The notes: generated from the sequence alone by a model not told the origin. Shown: positions 28,694-38,204, numbered from the stretch's first letter. The stretch: DNA of 64,000 nucleotides from Niastella koreensis GR20-10 (GCF_000246855.1 NC_016609.1:1178001-1242000); one strand, 5' to 3'. Made by a program: numbers and translations.

Positions 28694-30148
28694 TTAATCA
28701 ATATCTTCTCTTAACAGGGGCATACTCATACAATGAAAACCGCCCCGCGCGCGTGACAGCTCGGCCGATGGGATCAGGATCAGCGTATCTTCCAGTTCAT
28801 CGGGCGTTGTTTCTTCCTTCTCAAACTGGTCAAGCAGGTCTTTAACATGTACAATGGTAAAACCGGCTTCGCGAAAGGCTTCCACCGTTTTATCGTTGCG
28901 ATCGTAGCCCAGCACCACGCCTTCCTTCAGGGCCAGCAGGTTGCAGCTGTCTGTCCATTGTTCACGGGTATCAAAGGGAAACTTGTTGTTGCCCGAATAA
29001 ATGAATTTTACTTTCTCCTTACAGTCAAGGTCCTTCTCACTGATATCGGTTAACAGGTCTTCCAGGTTATCGAAATAAACCGGGTTTTCCGGGTCTTTCT
29101 TTTTAAACTGGATGATTTTGATCTTGTCTTCTTTTTTTTCTTTGCCTTCGAGTATGCGCTCGATCGGATCTGCCCCTTCGTGTTTAATAACTTTTTTACT
29201 AAAGGCGCCCAGCATTACCCACATGTTCCGTTTAACCTGGGTAAAGATGGTATCGATGTGCATGTAGTCGCGGCGTCGGGGGATCTTGATGATCGTTATC
29301 TTTTTAACTATGTTCTTTTCAAACAACATATTAACCACCTGGTGGGCGGCTTCCATCGTGGTGCGTTCGCTTATGCCCACCAATAGGTGATCCTTGTGCA
29401 CAACCATTACATCACCACCTTCAAGGGTTACCTTTTTTTCATCGCCATCACGAGGTAATAAGAAATGGTGGGCGGTATCGGGGATTTCCAGCACATTATC
29501 GCGATAGGCTGCAAACAAAGGATGGTTAAAGAATATATATTTAGCCAGCAGAGCTTCCCGCAGGCGGGCGGTTTTAGCCGGTTTGTTCAACAGCACGTAT
29601 TCATTGATAACAATTCCAATATCGCGGGTAAAAATGAAGTTGGGAATGGGCGGAAAGATCAGCCGGTCATCTTCAATTGTACCGGTGATGATAACTTTGG
29701 AGAGTTGGGTAGGGGAGAGCTCCAGCAACTCATTTTGGGTGGCGTAAGAACAACCTTCCACCGCGCACACCGAAGCAATGAGCTTCAGCTTTATTTCCTG
29801 GTCCTTCAACACATCGGCCAGCAGCCATTCCAACTCCACCACTTTCTCTGATTTATAAAACTCCGGTTTCTCGGGTTTATAAAAATCGCGATTGTTTTCA
29901 GGCGCGTCTATCTGGTGCAGGCGGCCGCGGATCTTTTCCGGGTCCAGGAAATACATCAGTACCTTGGTATAATAGTCATATTCTTTCCTGCGCATGGTTT
30001 CCAGGTGCACAATATCCTCAAATAACCAGTCCTGCGCTTTTGAGGGCACTACCTTGCCCAATCCGCTATCGGGACTATGTACCAATAATCGTCGTAACCG
30101 GCCTACTTCAGATGTTACCTGAACTACTTTCTTTTCTTTCGGGGACAT
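28694..30148 (-). CDS. Arginine deiminase-like protein
   Basis: A 484-residue guanidino-modifying enzyme predicted to convert arginine to citrulline and ammonia. Motifs are 'IGRL/VGRLRRLLVHSPD' at the start, 'NFIFTRDIGIVI' (FTRD), 'TLEGGDVMVV' (EGGD), 'DYMHIDTIFTQV' (catalytic His) and the C-terminal 'RGGFHCMSMPLLRED' with nucleophile Cys473. Classical ArcA has about 410 residues. The excess here includes a charged Lys/Glu-rich insert ('ILEGKEKKEDKIKII', about 345-375) and a longer helical region (about 60-130). First gene of a two-gene operon with ctlX. No ornithine carbamoyltransferase or carbamate kinase accompanies it, so this is not the usual ATP-yielding arc operon. Confidence 0.88.
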   Translation of the reverse strand: MSPKEKKVVQVTSEVGRLRRLLVHSPDSGLGKVVPSKAQDWLFEDIVHLETMRRKEYDYYTKVLMYFLDPEKIRGRLHQIDAPENNRDFYKPEKPEFYKSEKVVELEWLLADVLKDQEIKLKLIASVCAVEGCSYATQNELLELSPTQLSKVIITGTIEDDRLIFPPIPNFIFTRDIGIVINEYVLLNKPAKTARLREALLAKYIFFNHPLFAAYRDNVLEIPDTAHHFLLPRDGDEKKVTLEGGDVMVVHKDHLLVGISERTTMEAAHQVVNMLFEKNIVKKITIIKIPRRRDYMHIDTIFTQVKRNMWVMLGAFSKKVIKHEGADPIERILEGKEKKEDKIKIIQFKKKDPENPVYFDNLEDLLTDISEKDLDCKEKVKFIYSGNNKFPFDTREQWTDSCNLLALKEGVVLGYDRNDKTVEAFREAGFTIVHVKDLLDQFEKEETTPDELEDTLILIPSAELSRARGGFHCMSMPLLREDID

Positions 30149-30280
30149 GGGTATAATTAATTTGTTATATCAAAGGAAAATTGAAAGGCAAGATAGCGAA
30201 TCCCCTAAAATTACTACGAACGAATGTTAGTTTTTGAAACGAAAACTATTATCTTGCGGGCAGTTAATTAAATTCGTGAT

Positions 30281-31435
30281 ATGCAATTTCAACTTACCGA
30301 AGAACATTTAATGATTCAAAAAGCTGCCCGCGATTTTGCCCAGTACGAGTGCCTGCCAGGGGTGATTGAACGCGACGAGCATCAGAAATTCCCCAGGGAA
30401 CAGGTCTTAAAGCTGGCGGAGCTCGGCTTTATGGGTATGATGGTGAGCCCTGATTATGGGGGCGCCGGGATGGATACCATCAGCTATGTGCTGGCTATGG
30501 AGGAGGTGAGTAAGATTGATGCCAGCGTAAGCGTATGTATGAGTGTGAACAATAGCCTTGTTTGTTGGGGCCTGGAGAAATTTGGCAATGAAGAACAAAA
30601 ACAAAAATACCTGGTGCCTTTGGCGCAGGGCCGCAAAAACGGCGAGCTGCATATTGGCGCATTCCTGTTAAGCGAACCGGAAGCAGGCAGCGATGCCACT
30701 TCACAACGCACGTTTGCCGAAGACAAAGGCGATCATTATATCCTCAACGGTACCAAGAACTGGATCACCAATGGTTCCTCAGCTTCTACATACCTGGTAA
30801 TGGCCCAGTCGGATGTGGCAAAGGGCAGCAAGGGCATCAATGCCTTTATTGTTGAAAAAAGCTGGCCTGGTGTGGCTGTAGGCGCCAAGGAAAACAAACT
30901 CGGTATTCGTGGCAGCGATACGCATACTATTTCATTTACCGATGTAAAAGTGCCAAAAGAAAATCGCCTGGGCGGCGATGGCTTTGGATTCACCTTTGCC
31001 ATGAAAACGCTGGCCGGCGGCCGTATTGGTATAGCCTCCCAGGCGTTGGGTATTGCCAGCGGCGCGTATGAACTGGCGTTGAAATATTCAAAAGAAAGAA
31101 AAGCCTTTGGTAAAGAGATCATGCATCACCAGGCCATTCAGTTCAAACTGGCCGATATGGCTACCAAGATTGAATGTGCCCGTTTATTGTGTTTAAAAGC
31201 TGCCTGGGAAAAAGACCAGCACCTCGACTATACATTAAGTTCATCTATGGCCAAAGTGTTTTCCAGCGAAACCGCTATGTGGGTGGCCACAGAAGCAGTG
31301 CAGGTACACGGTGGTTATGGATTTGTAAAAGAATATCATGTTGAACGCCTTATGCGCGATGCCAAGATCACCCAGATCTATGAAGGTACCAGCGAAGTAC
31401 AACGCATTGTGATCAGCCGCTCGATTTTGAAGTAG
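30281..31435 (+). CDS. Acyl-CoA dehydrogenase
   Basis: A 384-residue FAD enzyme that introduces the alpha-beta double bond in acyl-CoA. The family signatures are complete: 'GAFLLSEPEAGSDATSQRT' (flavin and substrate binding), 'NGTKNWITNGSSAST', 'GRIGIASQALGIASGAYELA', and the C-terminal 'AKITQIYEGTSEVQRIVISR', in which Glu368 is the catalytic base at the short/medium-chain position. Length and base position fit a short-chain or branched-chain enzyme. It is a single gene, divergent from the arginine deiminase pair, with a near-consensus TATCTTG at 30255 upstream. A hairpin terminator follows. Confidence 0.95.
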   Translation: MQFQLTEEHLMIQKAARDFAQYECLPGVIERDEHQKFPREQVLKLAELGFMGMMVSPDYGGAGMDTISYVLAMEEVSKIDASVSVCMSVNNSLVCWGLEKFGNEEQKQKYLVPLAQGRKNGELHIGAFLLSEPEAGSDATSQRTFAEDKGDHYILNGTKNWITNGSSASTYLVMAQSDVAKGSKGINAFIVEKSWPGVAVGAKENKLGIRGSDTHTISFTDVKVPKENRLGGDGFGFTFAMKTLAGGRIGIASQALGIASGAYELALKYSKERKAFGKEIMHHQAIQFKLADMATKIECARLLCLKAAWEKDQHLDYTLSSSMAKVFSSETAMWVATEAVQVHGGYGFVKEYHVERLMRDAKITQIYEGTSEVQRIVISRSILK

Positions 31436-31460
31436 CAAATACAAGTTACTGGCTTTCGGT

Positions 31461-31502
31461 TAGTAGTTAACTAAGTATCTAATTAACTACTAAATTCTTT
31501 TT
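31461..31502 (+). terminator. Terminator after the acyl-CoA dehydrogenase gene
   Basis: TAGTAGTTAA (31461-31470) pairs with TTAACTACTA (31483-31492), followed by AATTCTTTTT. Confidence 0.7.
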
Positions 31503-31784
31503 ATGATAGAAAAAGGTATGCTGTTGTTGGCATTGATGACGATTTTAAATCATTCAGGTTTATTAGTGAAGGTCCGAAGGGTTCTATAATAAAGGGTGTT
31601 CAGTAGAAAGGCGTAAAATTGCCTAAACTTTAATTCTACCTTAAGTAGATTCCTTCTCTATTCAATTCCTCTCCGCTTATTATTTTATCTCCTTCCATCT
31701 AATCGAAAAGCGTTGATTGCTTTTCCCATTACCTTTGCCGCGGCATACAATTTTGTTTGTATCATATCCTAAACAGAACAATCA
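31503..31784. other. Remainder of a 349-bp gene-free gap
   Basis: A 28-codon frame at 31503-31589 (begins MIEKGMLLLALM) is the only coding candidate and has no ribosome site or family support. The promoter of the next gene lies at 31730. Confidence 0.5.
31730..31737 (+). promoter_or_regulatory. -7 element of the YggS-type gene
   Basis: TACCTTTG, a perfect TAnnTTTG identical to the rRNA promoters. It lies 48 bp before the ATG. Confidence 0.65.
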
Positions 31785-32462
31785 ATGGCGGTAAATACAA
31801 CAACTTACCTGGAAATAAACGAGCAATTAAAGGCACAACAAGTGACGCTGGTGGCTGTATCAAAAACCAAACCGGTAAGCGATATACAGGAGTTATACGA
31901 CCTGGGACAACGTGATTTTGGAGAGAACTATGTACAGGAACTGGCCGAAAAACAACTACTGATGCCCAACGACATTCGCTGGCATTTTATTGGTCACCTG
32001 CAATCGAACAAGGTTAAATACATTGCCCCTTTTGTGCACCTGATCCATGGGGTGGATAGCTATAAATTATTGCTTGAAATTGATAAGCAGGCCAAAAAGG
32101 CCGACCGTATCATCAACTGCCTGTTACAGGTGCATGTGGCCCAGGAAGAAACCAAATTTGGGTTTAACGAGATTGAGCTAATGGCGGCTATGGAAGATAT
32201 TCATAAGTATAAACTCTTAAATCAGCTCCAAAACGTGCAGGTAGCAGGCCTGATGGGCATGGCTTCCCTTACCGCAGACGAAGAACAGGTTACCAAAGAG
32301 TTTGCTTTCCTGAAAATGATGTTCGACCACTTCGCCAACCAACCCGGAAACGATCAATTCAGGGTTTTATCTATGGGTATGAGTGGTGATTACCAGTTGG
32401 CTATAGCCGAAGGCAGTAACCTGGTGCGCATAGGCAGCCTGTTATTCGGGTCCCGCCAATAA
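31785..32462 (+). CDS. YggS/PLPBP-family PLP-binding protein
   Basis: A 225-residue cytoplasmic protein with the fold-III PLP barrel. It has no known enzymatic reaction; the family keeps vitamin B6 and amino-acid pools in balance. The PLP lysine is Lys27 in 'TLVAVSKTKP'. Family text includes 'DFGENYVQELAEK', 'RWHFIGHLQSNKVKYIAP', 'IHGVDSYKLL', 'VHVAQEETKFGF', 'GLMGMASLT' and 'LSMGMSGDYQLAIAEGSNLVRIG', the phosphate-binding end. It is complete and typical in length. Single gene with its own promoter. Confidence 0.95.
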   Translation: MAVNTTTYLEINEQLKAQQVTLVAVSKTKPVSDIQELYDLGQRDFGENYVQELAEKQLLMPNDIRWHFIGHLQSNKVKYIAPFVHLIHGVDSYKLLLEIDKQAKKADRIINCLLQVHVAQEETKFGFNEIELMAAMEDIHKYKLLNQLQNVQVAGLMGMASLTADEEQVTKEFAFLKMMFDHFANQPGNDQFRVLSMGMSGDYQLAIAEGSNLVRIGSLLFGSRQ

Positions 32463-32599
32463 TAGCTTATCGGTTTTTCGGGATGATTCGTCGGCGAATT
32501 ATATTCAAACATCGAATTGATTATGACCACGGCATCCCACTGTATATCTTTGACTTACATAATTAAATAGTGTTTTTCATAGGTTATTGATTAATGGTA

Positions 32600-32630
32600 A
32601 AGGGCTGTGTCTACAGCTCTTTTTTCTTTT
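32600..32630 (+). terminator. Terminator, stem AAGGGCTGT/ACAGCTCTT
   Basis: A 9-bp stem with loop GTCT (32600-32608 with 32613-32621), followed by TTTTTCTTTT. Confidence 0.8.
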
Positions 32631-32848
32631 ATACCCTTTCCCGCTAAAAAAGCACTCAACCCAGGAATATTATTACCCGCATCACACTTTAGTGCATAGA
32701 AAGCCATTTACTAACAAATAGGTTTATACGAAATGGTGAAGAACGCTAAGGTACTTGTACTTGTTAAAACCCAATAGGGGCGTATATTACCGTAATATTA
32801 TTTTAGTCACAATACATACAATTGGGTTACCTTTTTCCGTTTTTTGTA

Positions 32849-32856
32849 TAAATTTG
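32849..32856 (+). promoter_or_regulatory. -7 element TAAATTTG
   Basis: Perfect TAnnTTTG, 129 bp before the ATG at 32985. Confidence 0.6.
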
Positions 32857-32984
32857 CATACGAATTAAGCGTTCTTTTTAACTCTTCTTTTTTAACACTG
32901 CTTGCCTTCTCTTGTAAATCAACAGCTTGCCCGGTTATCTTAACGATTCGCTTTCATATTATTAAATTTTGTAAAACAAAGAAT

Positions 32985-33398
32985 ATGAAAACAATCATGC
33001 TTAAAGCCTTTTCTTTAGTAAAGAAAACTGCTTTCGTGTTGCTGGTGCTGTCAATAACCTATGTATCTGCAACAGCTAACACTTCTGATTCAACACCTAC
33101 ACGTGATGATGATGAAAACGCTTCTGTATCCTGTCTGAAAATGGAAGAAGGCCAGGTTTACTTTAATGTAAAGTTTGAGAACGCCGATGGTGGCCGTTTC
33201 GACATCCTGGTTAACGATATCAATGGCGATAACCTGTACCGTTCTACTTTCACCGGCAAGAACTTCAGCAGAGTGTTCCGTGCTCCGGTTGAAAATGGTA
33301 AACTGGTAATCATCATCCGTGACAACAAAGGCAACCACAAATTTGAGTTGACCACTGAATCTAAAATGGTTCAGGAGATTCTCGTAAAGAGAATGTAG
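32985..33398 (+). CDS. Small exported protein of unknown function
   Basis: 137 residues from the ATG at 32985, which is preceded by 'AAAGAAT' as in several starts here. The frame continues 47 codons upstream, but only the inner start gives a clean signal peptide ('AFVLLVLSITYVSATA'). After an acidic spacer ('TPTRDDDENAS') comes a compact domain: 'GQVYFNVKFENADGGRFDI', 'DINGDNLYRSTFTGKNFSRV', 'PVENGKLVIIIRDNKGNHKF'. This is an all-beta pattern like that of small periplasmic proteins common in Chitinophagaceae. I know no function. It is a single gene with a long leader. Confidence 0.75.
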   Translation: MKTIMLKAFSLVKKTAFVLLVLSITYVSATANTSDSTPTRDDDENASVSCLKMEEGQVYFNVKFENADGGRFDILVNDINGDNLYRSTFTGKNFSRVFRAPVENGKLVIIIRDNKGNHKFELTTESKMVQEILVKRM

Positions 33399-33604
33399 TT
33401 CCATCCATTGATCAATAACGATAACTTTTGTCATTCCTGTCCTTAGTTTCATTCCGGTATTTCGGAATGAAACTCACCGGAAGGGAAGGCCCGTCTTTCT
33501 CTTTCATTTTGTGCCAAAGGCACGCCGGTAGACCCTCCCCCTAAAAAAGCTTCCTGCCTGCGAGAACTGTTCATTTAAGCCTCCGCTTACACGCCAGAAT
33601 TTTG

Positions 33605-33612
33605 TAAATTTG
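33605..33612 (+). promoter_or_regulatory. -7 element of glnS
   Basis: TAAATTTG, 21 bp before the ATG, implying a leader of roughly 16 bases. Confidence 0.7.
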
Positions 33613-33633
33613 CCATATTCAATTTATTGAGCT

Positions 33634-35316
33634 ATGGCAGAGATCAACACACCGGAAGAGAAAAGTTTGAATTTTTTGGAAGAGATCATTGAAGAGGATC
33701 TGAAATCGGGCAGGTATACCACCATTGCTACCCGTTTTCCACCCGAACCCAATGGCTATTTACATATTGGCCATGCTTCAAGCATCTGTTTAAACTTCGG
33801 GCTTACCCAAAAGTACCCCGGCTATACCAACCTCCGTTTCGACGATACCAATCCCGAAACAGAGAAAACAGATTATGTAGAAAGCATAAAGGATGATGTG
33901 CGCTGGCTGGGTTTTGAATGGAAAAATGAACTGTACGCCTCTGATTACTTCGACCAGATGTATGAATTCGCTGTTACGCTTATTCAGAAGGGCCTGGCTT
34001 ATGTAGATGATTCCACTTCCGAGGAGATCAAGGCCATGAAAGGTACCCATACCGAACCGGGCAAGAATAGTCCTTACCGCACCCGTTCTGTTGAAGAAAA
34101 CCTGGACCTGTTTACCCGCATGAAGAACGGGGAATTTCCCGACGGCTCCCGTACCCTTCGTGCTAAAATTGATATGGCGCATACGAATATGCTGATGCGC
34201 GACCCGGTATTGTACCGCATTAAACATGCGCATCACCACCGTACCGGCGACAAATGGTGTATTTATCCCATGTACGATATGGCGCATGGTCAAAGCGATT
34301 CCATTGAGCATATTACGCACTCTATTTGTACGCTGGAGTTTGTACCCCATCGTGAGTTGTACGACTGGCTTATAGAGAAACTGGGCATTTACCCATCGCA
34401 TCAATATGAGTTTGCCCGCCGTAATTTGAACTATACCGTTACCAGCAAAAGAAAACTGCTGAAACTGGTAGAAGATAAATTTGTAACCGGCTGGGATGAT
34501 CCGCGGATGCCAACGATTTCCGGTTTACGCCGCGCAGGCTATACCCCCGAAAGCATTCGTGAGTTTTGCGATCGTATTGGTATTGCCAAACGCGAGAATA
34601 TGATCGATGTGTCGCTGCTTGAATTTTGTGTGCGTGAACAACTGAACAAGATCGCTATGCGCCGCATGGTGGTGTTTGATCCGTTGAAGGTAGTGCTCAC
34701 CAACTATCCGGCCGACGGAACGGTTGAAATGGTAAAAAGCGAAGACAATCCGGAAGATCCTAATACTACTTACCGGGAAATTCCTTTTACCCGTGAACTA
34801 TACATCGAGCGGGAAGATTTTATGGAAAACCCGCCCAAGAAATTCTTCCGCCTGGCGCCCGGTCAAATGGTGCGGTTGAAAAGCGCCTATATCATCAAAT
34901 GTGATGAAGTGATAAAAGACAGCAATGGCAATATCACTGAAATTCACTGTTCATACCTGCCCGAAAGCAAAAGCGGCGCCGATACCTCAGATATTAAAGT
35001 GAAGGGTACCCTGCACTGGGTGAGCGTGGCACAGGCCATTAGCGTTGAAGTACGGCTGTACGACCGTTTGTTCAGGGTAGAGAACCCTGCAGCCGCAGAA
35101 GGTGATTTTAAGGATTATATCAATCCTAATTCATTACAGGTTATCACCACTGCTTTTGCAGAACCTTCTTTGAAGAACATCCGGTTCAGCGACCGCTGCC
35201 AGTTTTTACGCAAAGGCTATTTCTGCCTCGATAAAGATACCAGTGAAGATAAAATGGTCTTCAACAGAACCGTTACGTTGAAAGATACCTGGGCGAAAGA
35301 ACAGAAGAAAGCATAA
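33634..35316 (+). CDS. glnS: Glutaminyl-tRNA synthetase
   Basis: A 560-residue class I synthetase that charges tRNA-Gln. It has the HIGH motif in 'PPEPNGYLHIGHASS' and a KMSKS-type motif 'YTVTSKRKLLKLV'. 'RFDDTNPETEKTDYVESI' is typical of GlnRS/GluRS, and the two C-terminal beta-barrel anticodon-binding domains occupy about residues 340-555. 'FVPHRELYDWLIEKL' and the length favour GlnRS over GluRS. Its presence implies direct Gln-tRNA charging rather than sole reliance on the GatCAB amidotransferase. Single gene with a close promoter and a palindromic repeat as terminator. Confidence 0.97.
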   Translation: MAEINTPEEKSLNFLEEIIEEDLKSGRYTTIATRFPPEPNGYLHIGHASSICLNFGLTQKYPGYTNLRFDDTNPETEKTDYVESIKDDVRWLGFEWKNELYASDYFDQMYEFAVTLIQKGLAYVDDSTSEEIKAMKGTHTEPGKNSPYRTRSVEENLDLFTRMKNGEFPDGSRTLRAKIDMAHTNMLMRDPVLYRIKHAHHHRTGDKWCIYPMYDMAHGQSDSIEHITHSICTLEFVPHRELYDWLIEKLGIYPSHQYEFARRNLNYTVTSKRKLLKLVEDKFVTGWDDPRMPTISGLRRAGYTPESIREFCDRIGIAKRENMIDVSLLEFCVREQLNKIAMRRMVVFDPLKVVLTNYPADGTVEMVKSEDNPEDPNTTYREIPFTRELYIEREDFMENPPKKFFRLAPGQMVRLKSAYIIKCDEVIKDSNGNITEIHCSYLPESKSGADTSDIKVKGTLHWVSVAQAISVEVRLYDRLFRVENPAAAEGDFKDYINPNSLQVITTAFAEPSLKNIRFSDRCQFLRKGYFCLDKDTSEDKMVFNRTVTLKDTWAKEQKKA

Positions 35317-35317
35317 G

Positions 35318-35380
35318 AAATATTGAATATCGAATGTTGAATATTGAATGTCGAAGTGAATTCACTTCGACATTTGTTTA
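35318..35380. repeat. AATATCGAATG repeat ending in a perfect hairpin (glnS terminator)
   Basis: Tandem ATTGAATATCGAATGTTGA-type text leads into AATGTCGAAGTG-AATT-CACTTCGACATT (35347-35374), a 12-bp perfect stem followed by TGTTTA. The repeat family appears to double as a terminator here. Confidence 0.8.
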
Positions 35381-35417
35381 TAAGATAAACACCCTAAGCT
35401 ATTCCATAAAGGTTGTT

Positions 35418-36737
35418 CTATTTTTTACTGCCTACGGCTTTCGCATAATCAAACACCCAGTTACAAAACGCTTTAACACCTACATCGAGGCGGCTGTCGT
35501 CAATGTAAAAATCCGGGGTGTGATGGGGTGGGGCTTTTGACTTATCGGCGCCTTTAGGCATACCGCCAAAGTATACAAAAAAAGAAGGCGCTTTCTCTCC
35601 GTAAAATGAAAAGTCTTCAGAACCTGTTACCCATTCGCGCTCTCTTACATTTTCTTTCCCGGCTGTTCTTTCCAAAGTGGGCACCATCATTTTTACCAGT
35701 ACGGGATCGTTGTAGGTGACCAGTGTTTTATTTTCAAATGTAACGTCTGCTTTAGCGCCCATGGCGTCTGCAATGGTGGTTGCCATTTTCCGGATGCGGT
35801 CAAAGGTTTCTTTTTGCATTTTACTATCCAGGGTACGGATGGTGCCCTGCAATACCGCGTCTTCAGGAATTATGTTCGGCCGAACGCCACTATGAAATTT
35901 ACCTACCGTAATCACCACCGGCGCCTTGGTCAACTCCGATTGTCGGCTTACAATAGTTTGCAACGCATTCACGATCTCGGTTCCCACCACAATAGGGTCT
36001 ATACCTTTCCAGGGTTGTGAACCATGGCTTTGTTTTCCTTTGATGTTTATGGTGAACCAGTCAGACGAAGCCATAAAGGCGCCTGATTTATATTCGAAAT
36101 TACCTACCTCAATATCCGACTCAATATGCATTCCAAACACCGCATCTACTTTGGGGTTATCCATACAACCTTCTTTTACCATCAGGGGCGCGCCGCCTTC
36201 TTCTGTTCCGGGCGGACCTTCTTCTGCCGGTTGAAAAAAGAACTTAACTGTGCCGGGTACGTCCTTCTTCACGGATGCCAGTATTTCTGCAGCACCCATC
36301 AGCATGGCCACATGGCTATCATGTCCGCAGGCATGCATAACAGGCACCGTATCGCCCATATACTCCGCCCGCACAGTTGATTTAAAGGGCACCTCCACTC
36401 TTTCCTTTACCGGCAAAGCATCCATATCTGCCCTTAATGCCACCACAGGGCCTGGTTGTCCGCCCCGAAGGATGGCCACAACGCCCGTTTTTGCCATGGT
36501 TTGTACTTCCATCCCCAGTTTTTTTAAATGATCGGTGATGTATTGGGCGGTCTGGTATTCGCGGTTGGAGAGCTCGGGATGCTGGTGCAAATAGCGCCGC
36601 CACTCAATGACTTTGGGTAGAATGGCCGTCGCCTGTTTATCGATCGTTATGGGCTTATTTTGCTGTGCCTGTAGGGTGGTTACAAAGATCAAAAGGGTAG
36701 GTAGAATGATCCACTGGTTGAACTGTTTTAGCTGCAT
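35418..36737 (-). CDS. Exported M20-family amidohydrolase (hippurate hydrolase-like)
   Basis: 439 residues from the ATG at 36737, which places a signal peptide ('WIILPTLLIFVTTLQAQ') at the N-terminus. Longer frames upstream add 40 residues with no support. M20D metal and catalytic motifs are 'MHACGHDSHVAMLMGAAEIL', 'FFQPAEEGPPGTEEGGA' (Glu-Glu), 'FGMHIESD' and 'WVTGSEDFSFYGE'. The dimerisation domain (about 215-330) is present. Relatives remove N-acyl groups from amino acids or split indole-amino-acid conjugates. Export to the periplasm suggests scavenging. Convergent with glnS and divergent from the next gene. Confidence 0.92.
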   Translation of the reverse strand: MQLKQFNQWIILPTLLIFVTTLQAQQNKPITIDKQATAILPKVIEWRRYLHQHPELSNREYQTAQYITDHLKKLGMEVQTMAKTGVVAILRGGQPGPVVALRADMDALPVKERVEVPFKSTVRAEYMGDTVPVMHACGHDSHVAMLMGAAEILASVKKDVPGTVKFFFQPAEEGPPGTEEGGAPLMVKEGCMDNPKVDAVFGMHIESDIEVGNFEYKSGAFMASSDWFTINIKGKQSHGSQPWKGIDPIVVGTEIVNALQTIVSRQSELTKAPVVITVGKFHSGVRPNIIPEDAVLQGTIRTLDSKMQKETFDRIRKMATTIADAMGAKADVTFENKTLVTYNDPVLVKMMVPTLERTAGKENVREREWVTGSEDFSFYGEKAPSFFVYFGGMPKGADKSKAPPHHTPDFYIDDSRLDVGVKAFCNWVFDYAKAVGSKK

Positions 36738-36916
36738 GCCGGATGATTTTGCTGAATGTAGAAAAAAATAATGAGCCTGTAACAGGACTAAACATATGAT
36801 TTTTAATCTACTGTATATAGTGTTTATCTTGTTTATAAAGCATTGAGATACATACATGTAATAAGTAAATATATTTATCGTTTATTAAGTGTTTTAATCC
36901 CGAAAACTGTCCCGAG

Positions 36917-38092
36917 ATGCCCGTCCCTATTACCCAAACCGCCATTACCGGCGGCAGGCCAGCATGGTCTATGTCCGTTGGTAAGTATGTATGTAGTTTA
37001 CTGCTGCAGGCGTTTATAGTCATTCCCTGTTTTTCACAAGCAATAGGTAACTGGAATTTCAATAATACAACTTCAGGCACGGGTGGTACCAACAATACCG
37101 TTTCTATTGCCGATTTCAGCGCTGCTATCCCCACCAAAGCATATAATGGCAGTACGGTGTATTACGGTGAAGGCGGCTGGCCTTCCGGCGCGCCGGATCT
37201 CACTGCATACCTGGAATTTACCATAACTCCCAATACAGGTTATCAGCTCGATATCTCCAACGTTGTATTAACTATGCGACGCAGTACAACCGGTACGGCA
37301 GCTGGTTCAGGCCCTACGACCTGGAGCCTGCGTTCGAGCGTGGATGGTTATGCCTCAGATCTTGGTTCAAACAGTTTAACAACCACCGTTCAGAGTTTTA
37401 CAGTTAATTTGAGCAGTGCCTTTTTGATGCGGCCCACGGGTGTTACTTTTCGTTTATATGGATACAATTCCGTTGTGACAAGCGGCGGATTGAACCGTTT
37501 GGTGATGGATAATGTTACCATTAATGGAATAGGAACAGTATTGCCGCTTACTTTTACGGGCGTGCAGGCCTTACGCAACAATGATAAAACCATTTCCCTG
37601 AAGTGGCAGATGGCCAATGTGGGCGGAGGCAATGTGTTTAATGTAGAACGGTCGCTGAATGGAACCGACTTTACCACCCTCAACCGGTTTACGCAAACGG
37701 AGAATCAGTCAACAGGTTCATATCAATACAACGATAACCAGGCGCCCGGCAATGCACCGGCCATCTACTATCGCATAAAAATAAACGAACCCAGCGGTTG
37801 GACCTATTTCTCCTGGCTGGTTAAGGTGAATAACAACAACGCAAAACAGCTTGTTATAAACTATGCTAACCTTACCGGTCAATCACTGGTAACTTCATTA
37901 CAGGTTTCTGAAAAGGGATCATACATGCTGTCTGTTGTAACCATGAATGGCGTGGAGCTTCAACACCAGCCGTTTGAACTGGATGCCGGCGTGCATGTGA
38001 TTACAACAACTTTACCATCCTTATCGCATGGGACGTATATTTTAAAGCTGGTTGGTAAAGAGGGTTTAAGTAGTAAGAAGTTTGTATGGTAA
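36917..38092 (+). CDS. Secreted protein with type IX secretion C-terminal sorting domain
   Basis: 391 residues. The ATG at 36917 puts 18 residues before a signal peptide ('YVCSLLLQAFIVIPCFSQA'); the ATG at 36971 would give a normal signal and may be the true start. The body (about 45-215) is a beta-rich, Thr/Ser/Gly-rich domain with 'AYLEFTITPNTGYQLDIS', as in secreted adhesin-like proteins. A fibronectin-like segment follows ('LTFTGVQALRNNDKTISLKW'). The last 75 residues, ending 'HGTYILKLVGKEGLSSKKFVW', fit the type A sorting signal for type IX secretion. No enzyme motif was seen. Confidence 0.85.
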   Translation: MPVPITQTAITGGRPAWSMSVGKYVCSLLLQAFIVIPCFSQAIGNWNFNNTTSGTGGTNNTVSIADFSAAIPTKAYNGSTVYYGEGGWPSGAPDLTAYLEFTITPNTGYQLDISNVVLTMRRSTTGTAAGSGPTTWSLRSSVDGYASDLGSNSLTTTVQSFTVNLSSAFLMRPTGVTFRLYGYNSVVTSGGLNRLVMDNVTINGIGTVLPLTFTGVQALRNNDKTISLKWQMANVGGGNVFNVERSLNGTDFTTLNRFTQTENQSTGSYQYNDNQAPGNAPAIYYRIKINEPSGWTYFSWLVKVNNNNAKQLVINYANLTGQSLVTSLQVSEKGSYMLSVVTMNGVELQHQPFELDAGVHVITTTLPSLSHGTYILKLVGKEGLSSKKFVW

Positions 38093-38115
38093 ATGATTGA
38101 TGCAGCCCGAGTGCA

Positions 38116-38190
38116 AAGAGACTGTTACAGGTTACAAGTAACAGGGTTCAAGTTCAAAGTTCAGAGTTTCCTGGAACCTGGAACTGTTAC
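38116..38190. repeat. GTTACAGGTTACAAG/GGAACCTGGAAC short repeats
   Basis: Degenerate 8-9-base units between two convergent genes. CTGTTACAGG/CCTGGAACTGTTAC text can fold back on itself. Similar text occurs at 52983-53010 and 53205-53232. Confidence 0.7.
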
Positions 38191-38204
38191 CTGATAAACT
38201 GTAA

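Larger units (their letters stand above)
32463..32984. other. 522-bp gap with a terminator and a long 5' leader
   Basis: Contains the terminator of the preceding gene (32600-32630) and the promoter of the next (32849). The roughly 125 bases between promoter and ATG form a long leader without a riboswitch I recognise. An open frame runs through it in phase with the gene but starts within the promoter. Confidence 0.6.

Noticed and set aside
33790-34404. 204-codon minus-strand frame opposite glnS
   Set aside because: A shadow of the conserved GlnRS catalytic core.
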